Below, one piece after another: positions 24,109-33,780 of a stretch of 64,000 nucleotides of DNA (position 1 is its first letter; each line of letters begins with the position of its first letter). The stretch covers positions 174,405 through 238,404 of the forward strand of contig NZ_JAUSNR010000006.1 in the NCBI RefSeq assembly GCF_030656345.1. Reading direction: 5' to 3'. The DNA is from Pseudotabrizicola sp. (GTDB lineage Bacteria > Pseudomonadota > Alphaproteobacteria > Rhodobacterales > Rhodobacteraceae). The notes under the pieces were generated by a model. That model did no database searches. It was not told where the DNA came from and saw only the letters and a program-made list of their open reading frames with translations. The position numbers and the translations under genes are program-made.

Positions 24109-25569
24109 ATGAGCTTTACCCTCGCCATCGTGGGCCGCCCCAATGTGGGCAAGTCAACGCTTTTCAACCGCCTTGTCGGGCGCAAGCTGGCCCTGGTCGA
24201 TGACCAGCCGGGGGTGACCCGTGATTTGCGCGAGGGTGACGCCAAGCTGTTCGACCTGCGCTTCACCGTGATCGATACCGCCGGGCTGGAAGAGGTCACC
24301 GACGACTCGCTTCAGGGCCGGATGCGGCGGCTGACCGAACGCGCGGTCGATATGGCCGACATCTGCCTGTTTTTGATCGACGGCCGTGTCGGCGTGAACC
24401 CCTCGGATGAGGTGTTTGCCGAGATTCTGCGCAAAAAGGCCGCGCGCGTCATCCTTGGCGTGAACAAGGCCGAAGGCCGCGCCGGGGAAGACGGTGCGCT
24501 GGAAGCGTGGTCGCTGGGTCTGGGCGAGCCGCTCCGGATTTCCGCCGAACATGGTGAGGGGATGGACGATTTGTACCGTCTTCTCAAGCCGTTGGAAGGC
24601 GAATTTGCCGAGCGTGAGGCTGAGAATACCCCGCTGGTCGACGTTGATATCTCTGAAGACGATGCCGAGCTGGAGGTCGATGAATTCGCCCACCGGCCCA
24701 CGATCAAGAAGCCACTGCAGATTGCGGTGATCGGGCGCCCGAATGCCGGAAAATCGACGCTGATCAACAAGATCATCGGCGAAGACCGTCTGCTGACCGG
24801 ACCGGAAGCCGGGATCACCCGCGATGCGATTTCGGTGAAATCGGACTGGCTGGGCACCCCGATTAGGATTTTTGACACGGCGGGGATGCGCAAACGCGCC
24901 AAAGTCGTTGAAAAGCTTGAGAAACTCTCGGTCGCTGACGGGCTTCGCGCGGTGCGCTTTGCCGAGGTGGTCGTGGTGCTGCTTGATGTCGATATTCCCT
25001 TTGAATCCCAGGACTTGCGGATCGCAGATTACGCAGAGTCTGAAGGCCGCGCCGTGGTGGTTGCGGTCAACAAATGGGATCTGGAGGATGAAAAGCAGGA
25101 CAAGCTGGCCGAGCTGAAGGAAATGTTCGACCGGCTGCTGCCACAGCTGCGCGGCGCGCCGCTGGTCACCGTATCGGCCAAGACCGGCCGCGGGCTGGAC
25201 CGTCTGCACGACGCCATCCGCCGCGCGCATGACACCTGGAACAAGCGCATCACCACCAACCGGCTGAACACCTGGCTGGGCGCGATGACCGAGGCGCATC
25301 CGCCACCGGCCCCGGGCGGCCACCGGATCAAGCTGCGGTATATGACGCAGGTGAAGACCCGCCCGCCGGGGTTTGTCATCAAATGCTCGCGTCCCGAAGA
25401 ACTGGCCGAAAGCTATAAACGCTATCTGGTCAATGGGTTGCGCGAACACTTTGATATGCCGGGCACGCCGATCCGGTTGTTCTTCCGCTCACAGGCGAAT
25501 GACAACCCGTTCAAGGAACGCAAATTCCACACCCCCAGCCGTCTGCGCAAGCATATGGACAAGAAATAG
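24109..25569 (+). CDS. der: Ribosome-assembly GTPase Der (EngA)
   Basis: Der is a double-GTPase needed for 50S subunit maturation. The first G domain has G1 GRPNVGKST at residue 8 onward and G3 DTAGLEE. The second G domain has [20 protein letters not shown] and NKWD. A C-terminal KH-like domain ends in [25 protein letters not shown] sequence. The length of 486 residues is normal. It closes the YfgM-BamB-Der block. Confidence 0.97.
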   Translation: MSFTLAIVGRPNVGKSTLFNRLVGRKLALVDDQPGVTRDLREGDAKLFDLRFTVIDTAGLEEVTDDSLQGRMRRLTERAVDMADICLFLIDGRVGVNPSDEVFAEILRKKAARVILGVNKAEGRAGEDGALEAWSLGLGEPLRISAEHGEGMDDLYRLLKPLEGEFAEREAENTPLVDVDISEDDAELEVDEFAHRPTIKKPLQIAVIGRPNAGKSTLINKIIGEDRLLTGPEAGITRDAISVKSDWLGTPIRIFDTAGMRKRAKVVEKLEKLSVADGLRAVRFAEVVVVLLDVDIPFESQDLRIADYAESEGRAVVVAVNKWDLEDEKQDKLAELKEMFDRLLPQLRGAPLVTVSAKTGRGLDRLHDAIRRAHDTWNKRITTNRLNTWLGAMTEAHPPPAPGGHRIKLRYMTQVKTRPPGFVIKCSRPEELAESYKRYLVNGLREHFDMPGTPIRLFFRSQANDNPFKERKFHTPSRLRKHMDKK

Positions 25570-25686
25570 CCAAACCCGGTTGACCCCAGGGTCACGGGCT
25601 TTTCATCATCCGCGCCCCATGATAGGGACGCGCCGCAGAACACGGGCGCAAGGCAGGGGCCTTGACCCAAATCAGGAGACGCCGAA

Positions 25687-26109
25687 ATGGCCATCGAACG
25701 CACGCTTTCCATCATCAAACCCGACGCCACCCGCCGCAATCTGACCGGCAAGATCATTGCCAAGTTCGAAGAGGCCGGTCTGCGCGTCGTCGCCTCCAAG
25801 CGCATCCACCTGTCGGCAACCCAGGCCGGTGAGTTCTATGCCGAGCACAAAGAGCGCGGCTTTTACGGCGAACTGTGCGAGTTCATGGCATCCGAGCCAG
25901 TTGTGGTTCAGGTGCTGGAAGGCGAAGGCGCCATTGCCAAGAACCGTGAAGTGATGGGGGCCACCGATCCGGCACAGGCCGATGACGGCACTATCCGCAA
26001 GGATTTCGCACTGTCCAAAGGCGAAAACTCGGTCCACGGCTCCGACAGCGCTGAGTCGGCTGCCCGCGAAATCGCGTTCTACTTCTCGGGTCTTGAACTG
26101 GTTGGCTGA
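25687..26109 (+). CDS. ndk: Nucleoside diphosphate kinase
   Basis: Ndk equilibrates nucleoside triphosphate pools through a phosphohistidine. The catalytic His lies in [13 protein letters not shown], and the N-terminal block [17 protein letters not shown] is diagnostic. It has 140 residues, with AGGAG upstream of the ATG. It is convergent with the TfoX-domain gene, with 2 bp between the stops. The usable terminator hairpin on this strand lies inside that neighbour's coding region (26155-26190). Confidence 0.97.
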   Translation: MAIERTLSIIKPDATRRNLTGKIIAKFEEAGLRVVASKRIHLSATQAGEFYAEHKERGFYGELCEFMASEPVVVQVLEGEGAIAKNREVMGATDPAQADDGTIRKDFALSKGENSVHGSDSAESAAREIAFYFSGLELVG

Positions 26110-26111
26110 TT

Positions 26112-26462
26112 TCAGCCGGGCGGGTTCGCCCGCTCGACCACACCAAAAAACGACAGGGCCGCCTCCAGATCGGAGCGGCCCTTTTCTTTTGTGCCGAGGA
26201 TGCTGGATTTGATCGCATCAAAGCGTTTGCGCAGGGCGATCTTCTCCGCCCCCTTGCAATCGTTCCACGGCCGGCCCTGCAACCCCATCACCAGCACGTA
26301 ATAGCCGATGAAATGCGGCGCACTGCCCGACAGCAGCAAGCGGCGATAGGCTTCGTCTGCCCCCAGCGCGCGCAGCGCATCCGCAGAGTGAATGCCCGCC
26401 CGGGCAAAGGCCCGCTCGGATGCCGGACCAAGGTTGGGGATAGAGGACACCGGATCAGTCAT
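26112..26462 (-). CDS. TfoX/Sxy C-terminal domain protein
   Basis: This 116-residue protein matches only the C-terminal domain of TfoX/Sxy, a helix-hairpin-helix-like fold: IPNLGPASERAFARAGIHSADALR, then GYYVLVMGLQGRPWNDC. Stand-alone copies are common in Rhodobacteraceae and have no proven function; competence control should not be assumed. The start is ATG 26462; ATG 26474 is an alternative. Confidence 0.82.
   Translation of the reverse strand: MTDPVSSIPNLGPASERAFARAGIHSADALRALGADEAYRRLLLSGSAPHFIGYYVLVMGLQGRPWNDCKGAEKIALRKRFDAIKSSILGTKEKGRSDLEAALSFFGVVERANPPG
26155..26190 (+). terminator. Terminator for ndk embedded in the tfoX-like gene
   Basis: GGGCCGCCTCC pairs with GGAGCGGCCC (one bulge) around an AGAT loop and is followed by TTTTCTTTT. 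On the plus strand this is a strong intrinsic terminator 46 bp after ndk. The same bases encode residues near the C-terminus of the convergent TfoX-domain protein. Confidence 0.65.
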
Positions 26463-26541
26463 TGTCGCCCTCATCAGAATCAGAACGGGGCCAGCGTGAC
26501 CGCTGACCCCGTCCGGTTCAAGACCGTTCTTTATATGTCCT

Positions 26542-26658
26542 TCAGATCGACGCCCAATCCTTGAAGACTGGCGTGCCACCCTGCTGCTGGGGCGCGGGTT
26601 TGCCGCCCTGCTGCTGTTGGCCACCCTGTTGGGGCGTTGATGTCTGCTGCGGGGTCAT
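26542..26658 (-). CDS. Small Gln/Gly/Pro-rich peptide, 38 aa
   Basis: This short frame, MTPQQTSTPQQGGQQQQGG followed by KPAPQQQGG and a less repetitive end TPVFKDWASI, is low-complexity except at the C-terminus. An alternative start at 26670 adds four residues. The ordered tail after a disordered linker looks like a short recognition motif, but the function is unknown and it may be spurious. Confidence 0.4.
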   Translation of the reverse strand: MTPQQTSTPQQGGQQQQGGKPAPQQQGGTPVFKDWASI

Positions 26659-26670
26659 TTTGTGCTCCAT

Positions 26671-26977
26671 CTGACCGTGTGCCTGCCGGTGTTTCAGCTT
26701 TGTCACGGCCTGTGGCCGCAGCAAGACAAAAACATGACAGTGCCGCGAGGCTTTATGCCGCCTGTGGATAAGCCGCAACAGGGGAAGCGATCACGCTGTC
26801 GTATGGCGGTCGATTTCCGGCAGTGGTGGCAAAAGCGCGCCGATGGTGGGGGCCTGCTCCCATTCATCTGTTCAAAAATATCCCGGGGGGAGGCGCGAAG
26901 CGACGGGGGGCTGGCCCCCCAGAAACGCAAAAGGCCCGCGCATCCGCACGGGCCTTTCACAACAGGTCGCCAGATCC
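26671..26977. other. Intergenic region before tkt 3' end
   Basis: No gene was found. The stretch includes a CCCGGGGGGAGGCGCGAAG-type segment (about 26,883-26,920) with a GGGGGG-CTGG-CCCCCC hairpin, which resembles short intergenic repeats of Rhodobacteraceae, and the tkt terminator at 26,928-26,958. Confidence 0.5.
26928..26958 (-). terminator. Terminator of tkt
   Basis: Read on the minus strand, AAAGGCCCG and CGGGCCTTTT form a stem around a short GC-rich loop and end in a T run, about 20 bp after the tkt stop. Confidence 0.8.
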
Positions 26978-29023
26978 TTACAGCAGCGCCTTGGCCTTGG
27001 CGACCGCCGCTTCGGCGGTGATGCCGAATTCTGCATAAAGCCGTTCTGCCGGGGCAGACGCGCCAAACCCGGTCATGCCGACAAAATCGCCCTTGTCGCG
27101 CTTGCCGCCTTCGCCGAACAACCATGTGTCCCAGCCAAAGCGGGTGCCCGCCTCGATCGCGATGCGCACCGCACCGGGTGGCAGGACCTTACGGCGATAG
27201 CTGGCATCCTGCTCGGCAAACAGCTCCCAGCAGGGCATCGAGACCACGCGGGTGCCGATGCCTTCGGCCTCGAGCAGATCGCGGGCTTTCAGCGCGATTT
27301 CGACCTCGGACCCGGTGGCCATCAGGATGACCTGACGCTTGGCGGTGGCCTCTTCCAGCACATAGGCGCCTTTGGCGACAAGGTTCTGGTTGGTGTGGGT
27401 TTTGCGCACGGCGGGCAGGTTCTGGCGTGACAGGGCCAGCACGGTGGGTGTGGTCTTAGACGACAGCGCCACTTCCCACGCCTCGGCGGTTTCCACCAGA
27501 TCGGCGGGGCGGATCACATAGGTGTTGGGCGTGGCGCGGCTGATTGCCAGATGCTCGACCGGCTGGTGGGTCGGGCCGTCTTCGCCCAGGCCAATGCTGT
27601 CGTGCGTGAACACGTGGATGACGCGAATTTTCATCAGCGCGGCCATGCGGATGGCGTTGCGGCTGTAGTCGCTGAAGGTGAGGAAGGTGCCGCCGTAGGG
27701 AATGTAGCCACCGTGCAGGGCGATGCCGTTCATGATGGCGGCCATGCCGAACTCGCGCACGCCGTAGCTCAGGTGGTTGCCCCACGCATCACGGCCCGCT
27801 TTCACGCAGCCCTTGAAATTGGTGAGGTTGGAACCGGTTAAATCTGCGCTGCCGCCGAAGAACTCGGGCACCAGCGGCGCCAGCACGTCCAGCGCGTTCT
27901 GGCTGGCCTTGCGGGTGGCGAAGGCGTCGGCCCTGGCGGCGATGGTTTGCAGCAGCTCGGGCAGCTTGTCGGCGAACGCCGGCAGCAGATCACCGGCCAT
28001 GCGGCGCTCGAACTCGGCCGCTTCCAGCGGGTACTGGGTGCGGTAGGCCTCGAAACGCTGGCGCCAGGCGCGCTCGGCGGCGGCACCGCGGGCCGTGGCA
28101 TCCCAAGCCTCGGCCACGTTGGCAGGGACCTCAAACGGACCGGCGGTCCAACCCAGCGCGTCGCGCGTGGCCTGCACCTCGGCAGCGCCCAGCGCGGCGC
28201 CGTGCACGTCGTGCGTGCCGGCCTTGTTCGGCGAGCCCATGCCGATCACGGTCTGGCAGCAGATCAGTGTGGGCTTGCCGTCAGCGCGCACGCCCTGCTT
28301 CTTGGCTTCGATCAGCGCGGCCTCAATGGCCACCGGATCGTGGCCGTCCACGTTCGGGATCACGTGCCAGCCGTAGGCGTCGAAGCGTTTGGGCGTGTCG
28401 TCGGTGAACCAGCCTTCGACGTGGCCGTCGATGGAGATGCCGTTGTCGTCGTAGAAGGCCACCAGCTTGGACAGGCGCAGCGTGCCGGCCAGCGCGCAGG
28501 CCTCGTGGCTGATGCCTTCCATCATGCAACCGTCGCCCAGGAACGCATAGGTGAAGTGGTCCACGATGTGGTGGGTCACGTCTTCGTCTTCGCGGTTGAA
28601 CTCGGCGGCGAGCAGCTTTTCGGCCAGCGCCATGCCCACCGCATTGGTGATGCCCTGGCCGAGCGGGCCGGTGGTGGTTTCCACGCCGGGGGTGATGCAC
28701 ACTTCAGGGTGACCGGCGGTCTTGCTGTGCAACTGGCGGAAGGCCTTCAACTCGCTCATCGGCAACTCGTAGCCGGTGAGGTGCAGCAGCGCGTAGATCA
28801 GCATCGAACCGTGGCCGTTGGAGAGCACGAAACGGTCGCGATCAGGCCAGTGCGGGTTGCCCGGGTTGTGCTTGAGGTGGCGGTTCCACAGCACCTCGGC
28901 GATGTCGGCCATGCCCATGGGCGCGCCGGGGTGGCCGCTCTTGGCCTTTTCCACCGCGTCCACGGCCAGCATGCGGATGGCGTTCGCCATCTGGCGAGCG
29001 AGTTCGGGGGAGGGAGTGTTCAT
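26978..29023 (-). CDS. tkt: Transketolase (hybrid ORF spanning the alpha/beta junction)
   Basis: This is a full-length 681-residue transketolase frame, moving two-carbon ketol units with thiamine diphosphate in the pentose phosphate and Calvin cycles. The TPP motif [13 protein letters not shown], the N-terminal block [21 protein letters not shown] and the pyrimidine-domain segment [15 protein letters not shown] are present. Residues 1 to about 560 resemble Burkholderiales CbbT/TktA. From [15 protein letters not shown] (residue 563, codon near 27,337) onward, the text ([40 protein letters not shown]) is Rhodobacteraceae-like. The frame is intact, but it most likely joins two organisms' genes. 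Confidence 0.9.
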   Translation of the reverse strand: MNTPSPELARQMANAIRMLAVDAVEKAKSGHPGAPMGMADIAEVLWNRHLKHNPGNPHWPDRDRFVLSNGHGSMLIYALLHLTGYELPMSELKAFRQLHSKTAGHPEVCITPGVETTTGPLGQGITNAVGMALAEKLLAAEFNREDEDVTHHIVDHFTYAFLGDGCMMEGISHEACALAGTLRLSKLVAFYDDNGISIDGHVEGWFTDDTPKRFDAYGWHVIPNVDGHDPVAIEAALIEAKKQGVRADGKPTLICCQTVIGMGSPNKAGTHDVHGAALGAAEVQATRDALGWTAGPFEVPANVAEAWDATARGAAAERAWRQRFEAYRTQYPLEAAEFERRMAGDLLPAFADKLPELLQTIAARADAFATRKASQNALDVLAPLVPEFFGGSADLTGSNLTNFKGCVKAGRDAWGNHLSYGVREFGMAAIMNGIALHGGYIPYGGTFLTFSDYSRNAIRMAALMKIRVIHVFTHDSIGLGEDGPTHQPVEHLAISRATPNTYVIRPADLVETAEAWEVALSSKTTPTVLALSRQNLPAVRKTHTNQNLVAKGAYVLEEATAKRQVILMATGSEVEIALKARDLLEAEGIGTRVVSMPCWELFAEQDASYRRKVLPPGAVRIAIEAGTRFGWDTWLFGEGGKRDKGDFVGMTGFGASAPAERLYAEFGITAEAAVAKAKALL

Positions 29024-29077
29024 GGTTTGCCTTCAGTGCTTGGGAGATGAGGGTTTCTGGCGGAGGTGTCTGCTGGC

Positions 29078-29180
29078 GGGCCCCCACCCCTGTCCTCCCC
29101 CAGAGGGGGAGGGCGTCCAACAGGGAAGCTCTTGTCTTTGCGCCTTCTCCCTCTGGGGGAAGGCGGGGATGGGGGCCCGC
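29078..29180. repeat. Long imperfect inverted repeat between prkB and tkt
   Basis: The left arm (29078-29114), opening GGGCCCCCACCCCTGTCC, pairs with the right arm (29141-29180), which reads as its near reverse complement and ends GATGGGGGCCCGC. A roughly 26-bp loop lies between them. The arms share the CCCCCAGAGGG core often seen in Comamonadaceae intergenic REP-like repeats. It could form a stable mRNA hairpin that tunes tkt relative to prkB. Confidence 0.65.
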
Positions 29181-29203
29181 GAGAGGAAGCGCGAATCAAC
29201 GAA

Positions 29204-30088
29204 TCAAGTCAGTCCCATCGCGCGTTTCTTGCGTTCCACCATCCGCCAGATGAAGGGCGTGAAAATCAGCTGCATGGCAATTTCCATCTTGCCACCGGGC
29301 ACCACAATGGTGTTGGCGCGGCTCATCCACGATCCGTTGATCATGCTGAGCAGGTACTGGAAGTCGATGCCCTTGGGCCTGGCGAAGCGGATCACCACCA
29401 TGCTCTCGTCGGCGCTGGGGATGTCGCGTGCGATGAAGGGGTTGGACGTGTCCACCACCGGGATGCGCTGAAAGTTCACGTGCGTCAGGCCGAACTGCGG
29501 CACGATGAAGTTCACGTAGTCGGGCATGCGGCGCAGGATGGTGTCGACCACCGCCTCCTGGCTGTAGCCGCGCTGGGTCTTGTCGCGGATCAGCTTCTGG
29601 ACCCATTCCAGGTTGATCGAGGGCACCACGCCGATCAGCAGGTCGGGGTAGCGCGCGATGTCGACCGTCTCGGTTTTGACCGCGCCGTGCAGGCCTTCGT
29701 AGAACAGCAGGTCGGTGCCGGTCGGGATCTCTTCCCAGGGCGTGAAGGTGCCGGGTTCTTGCTTGTAGGGCGCGGCTTCGTCGGCGTTGTGCAGGTACTT
29801 GCGGCACTTGCCGGTGCCGTCGGTGGCGTACTGGCGGAACAGGGCCTCGATGTTCTCGAACAGGTTGCCATTGGCACCGAAATGGCTGAAGTGGCGGTTG
29901 CCCTTGGCCTCTTCGTCGGCCATGAGCTTCTTCATGGCTTTGCGGTCGTAGCGGTGAAAACTGTCGCCCTCGATGACGGCGGCGTTCAGTTCTTCGCGGC
30001 GGAAGATGTTCTGGAAGGTGCGGGTCACCGTGGAGGTGCCGGCGCCCGATGAACCGGTGATGGCGATGATGGGGTGGCGTTCGGACAT
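29204..30088 (-). CDS. prkB: Phosphoribulokinase, class I
   Basis: This enzyme phosphorylates ribulose 5-phosphate to RuBP, the CO2 acceptor of the Calvin cycle. It has 294 residues of the proteobacterial class I type. The P-loop is GSSGAGTST near the N-terminus, and EGDSFHRYDRKAMK and FYEGLHGAV hold catalytic and substrate contacts. It is the fourth gene of the cbbYEFPT series, between fbp and tkt. Its presence signals Calvin-cycle capacity in the betaproteobacterial half, although RuBisCO is not in the window. Confidence 0.96.
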   Translation of the reverse strand: MSERHPIIAITGSSGAGTSTVTRTFQNIFRREELNAAVIEGDSFHRYDRKAMKKLMADEEAKGNRHFSHFGANGNLFENIEALFRQYATDGTGKCRKYLHNADEAAPYKQEPGTFTPWEEIPTGTDLLFYEGLHGAVKTETVDIARYPDLLIGVVPSINLEWVQKLIRDKTQRGYSQEAVVDTILRRMPDYVNFIVPQFGLTHVNFQRIPVVDTSNPFIARDIPSADESMVVIRFARPKGIDFQYLLSMINGSWMSRANTIVVPGGKMEIAMQLIFTPFIWRMVERKKRAMGLT

Positions 30089-30124
30089 GTTGGTCTCCGG
30101 AGATGAAAAATTCGCTGCGTCTGA

Positions 30125-31222
30125 TCAGTCGCGGAAGAGGGAGCGCTCAGCAAACAGCGGGTTCGCGTCGTCCTTGTGTGCGCCGGGTTCGCGGTGGTAG
30201 CGTTCGATGCGCTCAACTTCGTTCTTGCTGCCAAACACCAGGCCGATGCGCTGGTGCAGCGAGGTCGGCACCACACCCATCATCGGCTCGCGCCCGGTGC
30301 TGGCGCGGCCACCGGCTTGCTCCATGATCATGCCGACCGGGTTGGCTTCGTAGAGCAGGCGCAGGCGACCCGGTTTGCTGAGGTCCTTGGTGTCGCGCGG
30401 ATAGAGGAACACGCCGCCACGCATCAGGATCCGGTGCGCCTCAGCCACCATGGAGGCGATCCAGCGCATGTTGAAGTCCTTGCCGCGCGCCCCCGTCTTG
30501 CCGGCCAGGCATTCGTCCACATAGCGCTTGACCGGCGCCTCCCAGAAGCGCGCATTGGAGGCGTTGATGGCGAACTCCTGCGTGTCGGGCGGGATTTTCA
30601 TGTCGGGGTGGGTGAGCATGAATTCGCCCAGATTCGGGTCGAGGGTGAAACCGTTGACGCCACGGCCCACGGTGAGGATCAGCAGGGTGGTGGGACCGTA
30701 GAGCGCATAGCCGGCGGCCATCTGGGTGGCGCCGGGCTGCAGGAAGTCGGCCTCGACCACGTCGCGACCGCTGTCGATCACCTCTTGCGGGGCCCGCAAC
30801 ACCGAGAAGATGCTGCCCACCGAGACGTTGACGTCGATGTTGCTGGAGCCGTCCAACGGGTCGAACACCAGCAGGTAATGGCCGCGCGGGTACTGCGCCG
30901 GAATCTGGTGCGGCAAGTCCATCTCTTCGGACGCCATGCCCGCCAGGTGGCCCGACCACTCGGTGCGCTGCATGAAGACCTCGTTGCTCAGCACATCGAG
31001 CTTTTTCTGGGTTTCGCCCTGCACATTCACGCTGCCGCCTTCGTCGGGCGCGTGGTTGCCCATGGCGCCCCCGAGCTCGCCATAGGCCACGGTGCGGGCG
31101 ATGGCCTTGCAGGCCAGGGTCACATCGAGAATCAGGGCGTTGAAGTCGCCGCTGGCCTGGGGAAAGCGGCGCCGCTCTTCGATGAGAAACTGCGTGAGCG
31201 TGGAACGGTTGGTCTGGAGCAT
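30125..31222 (-). CDS. fbp: Fructose-1,6-bisphosphatase, class 1
   Basis: This 365-residue FBPase of class 1 dephosphorylates fructose 1,6-bisphosphate (and probably sedoheptulose bisphosphate) in the Calvin cycle and gluconeogenesis. The metal motif [17 protein letters not shown] and the substrate region [17 protein letters not shown] are clear. It lies between rpe and prkB in the operon, 36 bp from prkB. Confidence 0.96.
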   Translation of the reverse strand: MLQTNRSTLTQFLIEERRRFPQASGDFNALILDVTLACKAIARTVAYGELGGAMGNHAPDEGGSVNVQGETQKKLDVLSNEVFMQRTEWSGHLAGMASEEMDLPHQIPAQYPRGHYLLVFDPLDGSSNIDVNVSVGSIFSVLRAPQEVIDSGRDVVEADFLQPGATQMAAGYALYGPTTLLILTVGRGVNGFTLDPNLGEFMLTHPDMKIPPDTQEFAINASNARFWEAPVKRYVDECLAGKTGARGKDFNMRWIASMVAEAHRILMRGGVFLYPRDTKDLSKPGRLRLLYEANPVGMIMEQAGGRASTGREPMMGVVPTSLHQRIGLVFGSKNEVERIERYHREPGAHKDDANPLFAERSLFRD

Positions 31223-31271
31223 GGAATGCCTCGGTGGCGATTGAAGAAAAGGGGACGCCGGTGCGTGGCGC

Positions 31272-31958
31272 TCAGGCTTGGCGAGCGTTCTTGCGCAGCA
31301 GCTTCATGACGGTCTGGTAACCGCCGTTGTTGTCGGGTGCGCCAAACACGGCGCTGCCGGCCACCAGCGTGTCGGCGCCGGCGCGCACGATCTCGGCGAT
31401 GTTGTCCACCTTCACGCCGCCGTCCACTTCGAGCCAGATGGCCTGGCCGCCATGGGCCATGTGGGTGTCGATGCGCTGGCGGGCCTCCACCAGCTTGGCC
31501 AGCGTGCCGGGAATGAATTTTTGACCACCAAAGCCGGGGTTCACGCTCATGAGCAGCACCACGTCGAGCTTGTCCATCACGTGGTCCATCAGCGCGAGCG
31601 GCGTGGCCGGGTTGAACACCAGGCCAGCCTTGCAGCCGTGGTCGCGGATCAGCTGCAGTGTGCGGTCCACGTGGCGGCTGGCCTCGGGGTGGAAGGTGAT
31701 GATGTTCGCGCCCGCCTTGGCAAACAGCGGGATCAGCGCGTCCACCGGCTCCACCATCAGGTGCACGTCGATGCCGATCGTCACGTGCGGGCGGATCGCC
31801 TCGCACACCAGCGGACCAATGGTCAGGTTGGGCACGTAGTGGTTGTCCATCACGTCGAAGTGCACCAGGTCGGCGCCCGCCGCTTCGATGGCACGCACCT
31901 CTTCGCCCAGGCGGGAAAAGTCGGCAGACAGGATGGAGGGGGCGATGCGGATGCTCAT
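31272..31958 (-). CDS. rpe: Ribulose-phosphate 3-epimerase
   Basis: Rpe interconverts xylulose and ribulose 5-phosphate. It is a 228-residue TIM barrel starting [14 protein letters not shown]. Metal and catalytic residues appear in [12 protein letters not shown] and in [12 protein letters not shown], with the phosphate loop VAGSAVFGA. The start at 31958 is family-standard; codons back to 32012 are not. It is the second gene of the operon. Confidence 0.96.
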   Translation of the reverse strand: MSIRIAPSILSADFSRLGEEVRAIEAAGADLVHFDVMDNHYVPNLTIGPLVCEAIRPHVTIGIDVHLMVEPVDALIPLFAKAGANIITFHPEASRHVDRTLQLIRDHGCKAGLVFNPATPLALMDHVMDKLDVVLLMSVNPGFGGQKFIPGTLAKLVEARQRIDTHMAHGGQAIWLEVDGGVKVDNIAEIVRAGADTLVAGSAVFGAPDNNGGYQTVMKLLRKNARQA

Positions 31959-31996
31959 GGAGGGCCTGACGGAAGAATTGAAAAAAACCGGGAAGC

Positions 31997-32704
31997 TCAG
32001 CGCCCGTGCCATTCCTTGAGCCGCGCCACGTTGACGCTGCTCAGGTCGGGCACCACGCGCAGGGCACCCTTGAAATCGTGGTGGGCGGTGAAGCTGTTGG
32101 GCGTGATCACCGTGTTCAGCCCCGCCGCGCGGGCCGCGCGCAGGCCGTTGGACGAGTCTTCGAACGCCACGCAGTCGGCCGCGCGCAGCCCCAGATCGGC
32201 CAGCACCTTCATGTAGACCTGCGGATGGGGTTTCTTGATGGGCGCGTTGCTGGCGTCGCCAATCGCCAGAAAGTGCGAGCGCCAGTCAAACCCGATGGCC
32301 AAGCGCATCAGGGCCGCGATGTTGACCGGTGACGTGGTGGTGGCGATGGCCAGTTGCAGGCCTTGCGCGCGGGCTTCGTTCATCAGCGCCAGCACGCCGG
32401 GACGAAGGGTCACCGCGCCGCTGTTCACCGCGTTTTCGTAATAGGCGGTCTTGATCTCGTGCAGCCGGTTGATGGTGGCCTCCACGCTGCCGCCGGCCAA
32501 CTCTTTCAGGTCGGGCTGCAGGCTGCGCCAGTGGTGCAACATGCGCTCTTTTCCGCCCGAGATGTCGAGCAACTGCGTGTACCGGAGCAAGTCCCAGTGC
32601 CAGCCCATGCCGACTTGCTCAAAAGCGTGGTTGAACGCGGCCAGGTGCACGCTTTCGGTGTCGGCCAGGGTGCCATCCACATCAAAAATCAGGGCTCGGA
32701 GCAT
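31997..32704 (-). CDS. cbbY: HAD family phosphatase CbbY
   Basis: This 235-residue HAD-superfamily subfamily IA protein has motif [15 protein letters not shown], the cap with [19 protein letters not shown], and motif [13 protein letters not shown]. In Rhodobacter CbbY removes xylulose bisphosphate, a RuBisCO inhibitor. It is the promoter-proximal gene of the cbbYEFPT series and faces cbbR. The start ATG 32704 gives the standard [11 protein letters not shown]-terminus. Confidence 0.92.
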   Translation of the reverse strand: MLRALIFDVDGTLADTESVHLAAFNHAFEQVGMGWHWDLLRYTQLLDISGGKERMLHHWRSLQPDLKELAGGSVEATINRLHEIKTAYYENAVNSGAVTLRPGVLALMNEARAQGLQLAIATTTSPVNIAALMRLAIGFDWRSHFLAIGDASNAPIKKPHPQVYMKVLADLGLRAADCVAFEDSSNGLRAARAAGLNTVITPNSFTAHHDFKGALRVVPDLSSVNVARLKEWHGR

Positions 32705-32781
32705 GGGTTTCAATCGGGAAAACACACGGGACATTGGGAATTTGGTGAACTATAGGCATGCACATAAATAAGGTAAATTCA

Positions 32782-32801
32782 AACTTAATTGGTTTTAAGT
32801 T
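32782..32801. promoter_or_regulatory. Candidate CbbR operator
   Basis: A perfect inverted repeat, AACTTAA-TTGGTT-TTAAGTT, lies between the divergent cbbY and cbbR genes and ends 13 bp before the cbbR ATG. It fits the AT-rich T-N11-A palindrome of LysR-type regulators and suggests that CbbR both represses itself and activates the operon. Confidence 0.7.
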
Positions 32802-32814
32802 AAGCTTTCACTGA

Positions 32815-33756
32815 ATGAAGAACGCCACCTTCCGCCAACTCAGGGTTTTCACCGAGGTCGCCAAACACCTCAGTTTTGCCCGCGCGGCCGAGGAACTGCA
32901 CCTCTCGCCGCCGGCGGTGACCATGCAGGTGAAAGAGCTGGAAGGCCATGTGGGCCTGCCGCTGTTTGACCGCACCGGGCGCCAGGTGTCGCTGACCACG
33001 CCGGGCGAATACATGCTGGTGTACGCCCGCAAGGTGCTGGCCACGCTGAAAGACGCCGAAGATGCCGCCGCCCGGCTGCAGCGGCTGGAGGTGGGCACGC
33101 TCACGATCGGCATGGTGAGCACCGCCAAGTACTTTCTGCCCCGGCTGCTGGCCGCGTTTCAGCACGAGCACGAGGGCATTGAAATCCGGCTGGCCGTGGG
33201 CAACCGCGAACAGCTGCTGAAGATGCTGCAGGGCAACGAACTGGACATTGCCATCATGGGACGCCCACCCACCGAACTGGCCACCCGCGCCGAGCCGTTT
33301 GCCGCCCACCCGCATGTGTTTGTGGCCGCCACCGACCACCCGCTGCTCAAGGTGGGCCACCACACGGTGGACGCGCTCAAACCCTACGGCTTCATCTTGC
33401 GCGAGCGCGGTTCGGGCACGCGGGCGGCCATGGAAAAATTTCTGGAACGCACCCGCATGGAACCGCGCGTGGTGATGGAAATGACCAGCAACGAAACCAT
33501 CAAGCAGGCCGTCATGGCCGGCATGGGCATCAGCTTTCTGTCGCTGCACACCATCGGCCTGGAGCTGAAACACGGGCTGATCGCCACCCTGGAGGTGGAA
33601 GGCACGCCCATCGTCCGCGCCTGGAACGTGGTGCACACCTTGTCTAAACTGCTGTCCCCTGCCGCAGAAGCGTTTCGCTATTTCATGCTGGAACGCGCCG
33701 AAGGTCACCTGGCCGAAAAATACGGCCAGTTGCTGAAACTGCCGCAGGCGCTGTAG
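32815..33756 (+). CDS. cbbR: LysR-type regulator CbbR
   Basis: This 313-residue LysR-type transcription factor has an N-terminal winged HTH (FRQLRVFTEVAKHLSFARAA, then LSPPAVTMQVKELE) and a C-terminal effector domain (about residues 90-300). The phrasing LEGHVGLPLFDRTGRQV and MGRPPTELATRAEPFA matches CbbR, which senses Calvin-cycle metabolites and activates cbb operons. Its divergent position next to the cbb genes supports this. Confidence 0.93.
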   Translation: MKNATFRQLRVFTEVAKHLSFARAAEELHLSPPAVTMQVKELEGHVGLPLFDRTGRQVSLTTPGEYMLVYARKVLATLKDAEDAAARLQRLEVGTLTIGMVSTAKYFLPRLLAAFQHEHEGIEIRLAVGNREQLLKMLQGNELDIAIMGRPPTELATRAEPFAAHPHVFVAATDHPLLKVGHHTVDALKPYGFILRERGSGTRAAMEKFLERTRMEPRVVMEMTSNETIKQAVMAGMGISFLSLHTIGLELKHGLIATLEVEGTPIVRAWNVVHTLSKLLSPAAEAFRYFMLERAEGHLAEKYGQLLKLPQAL

Positions 33757-33780
33757 GAACGCCATTTCCACCACACACCC

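Noticed and set aside
26978..29023. Horizontal transfer of a cbb operon into a Rhodobacteraceae genome as the main explanation for the join
   Set aside because: The right side carries ordinary chromosomal genes of a betaproteobacterium for more than 36 kb, not just the cbb operon, and the join lies in a conserved coding block, which favours a mis-assembly.
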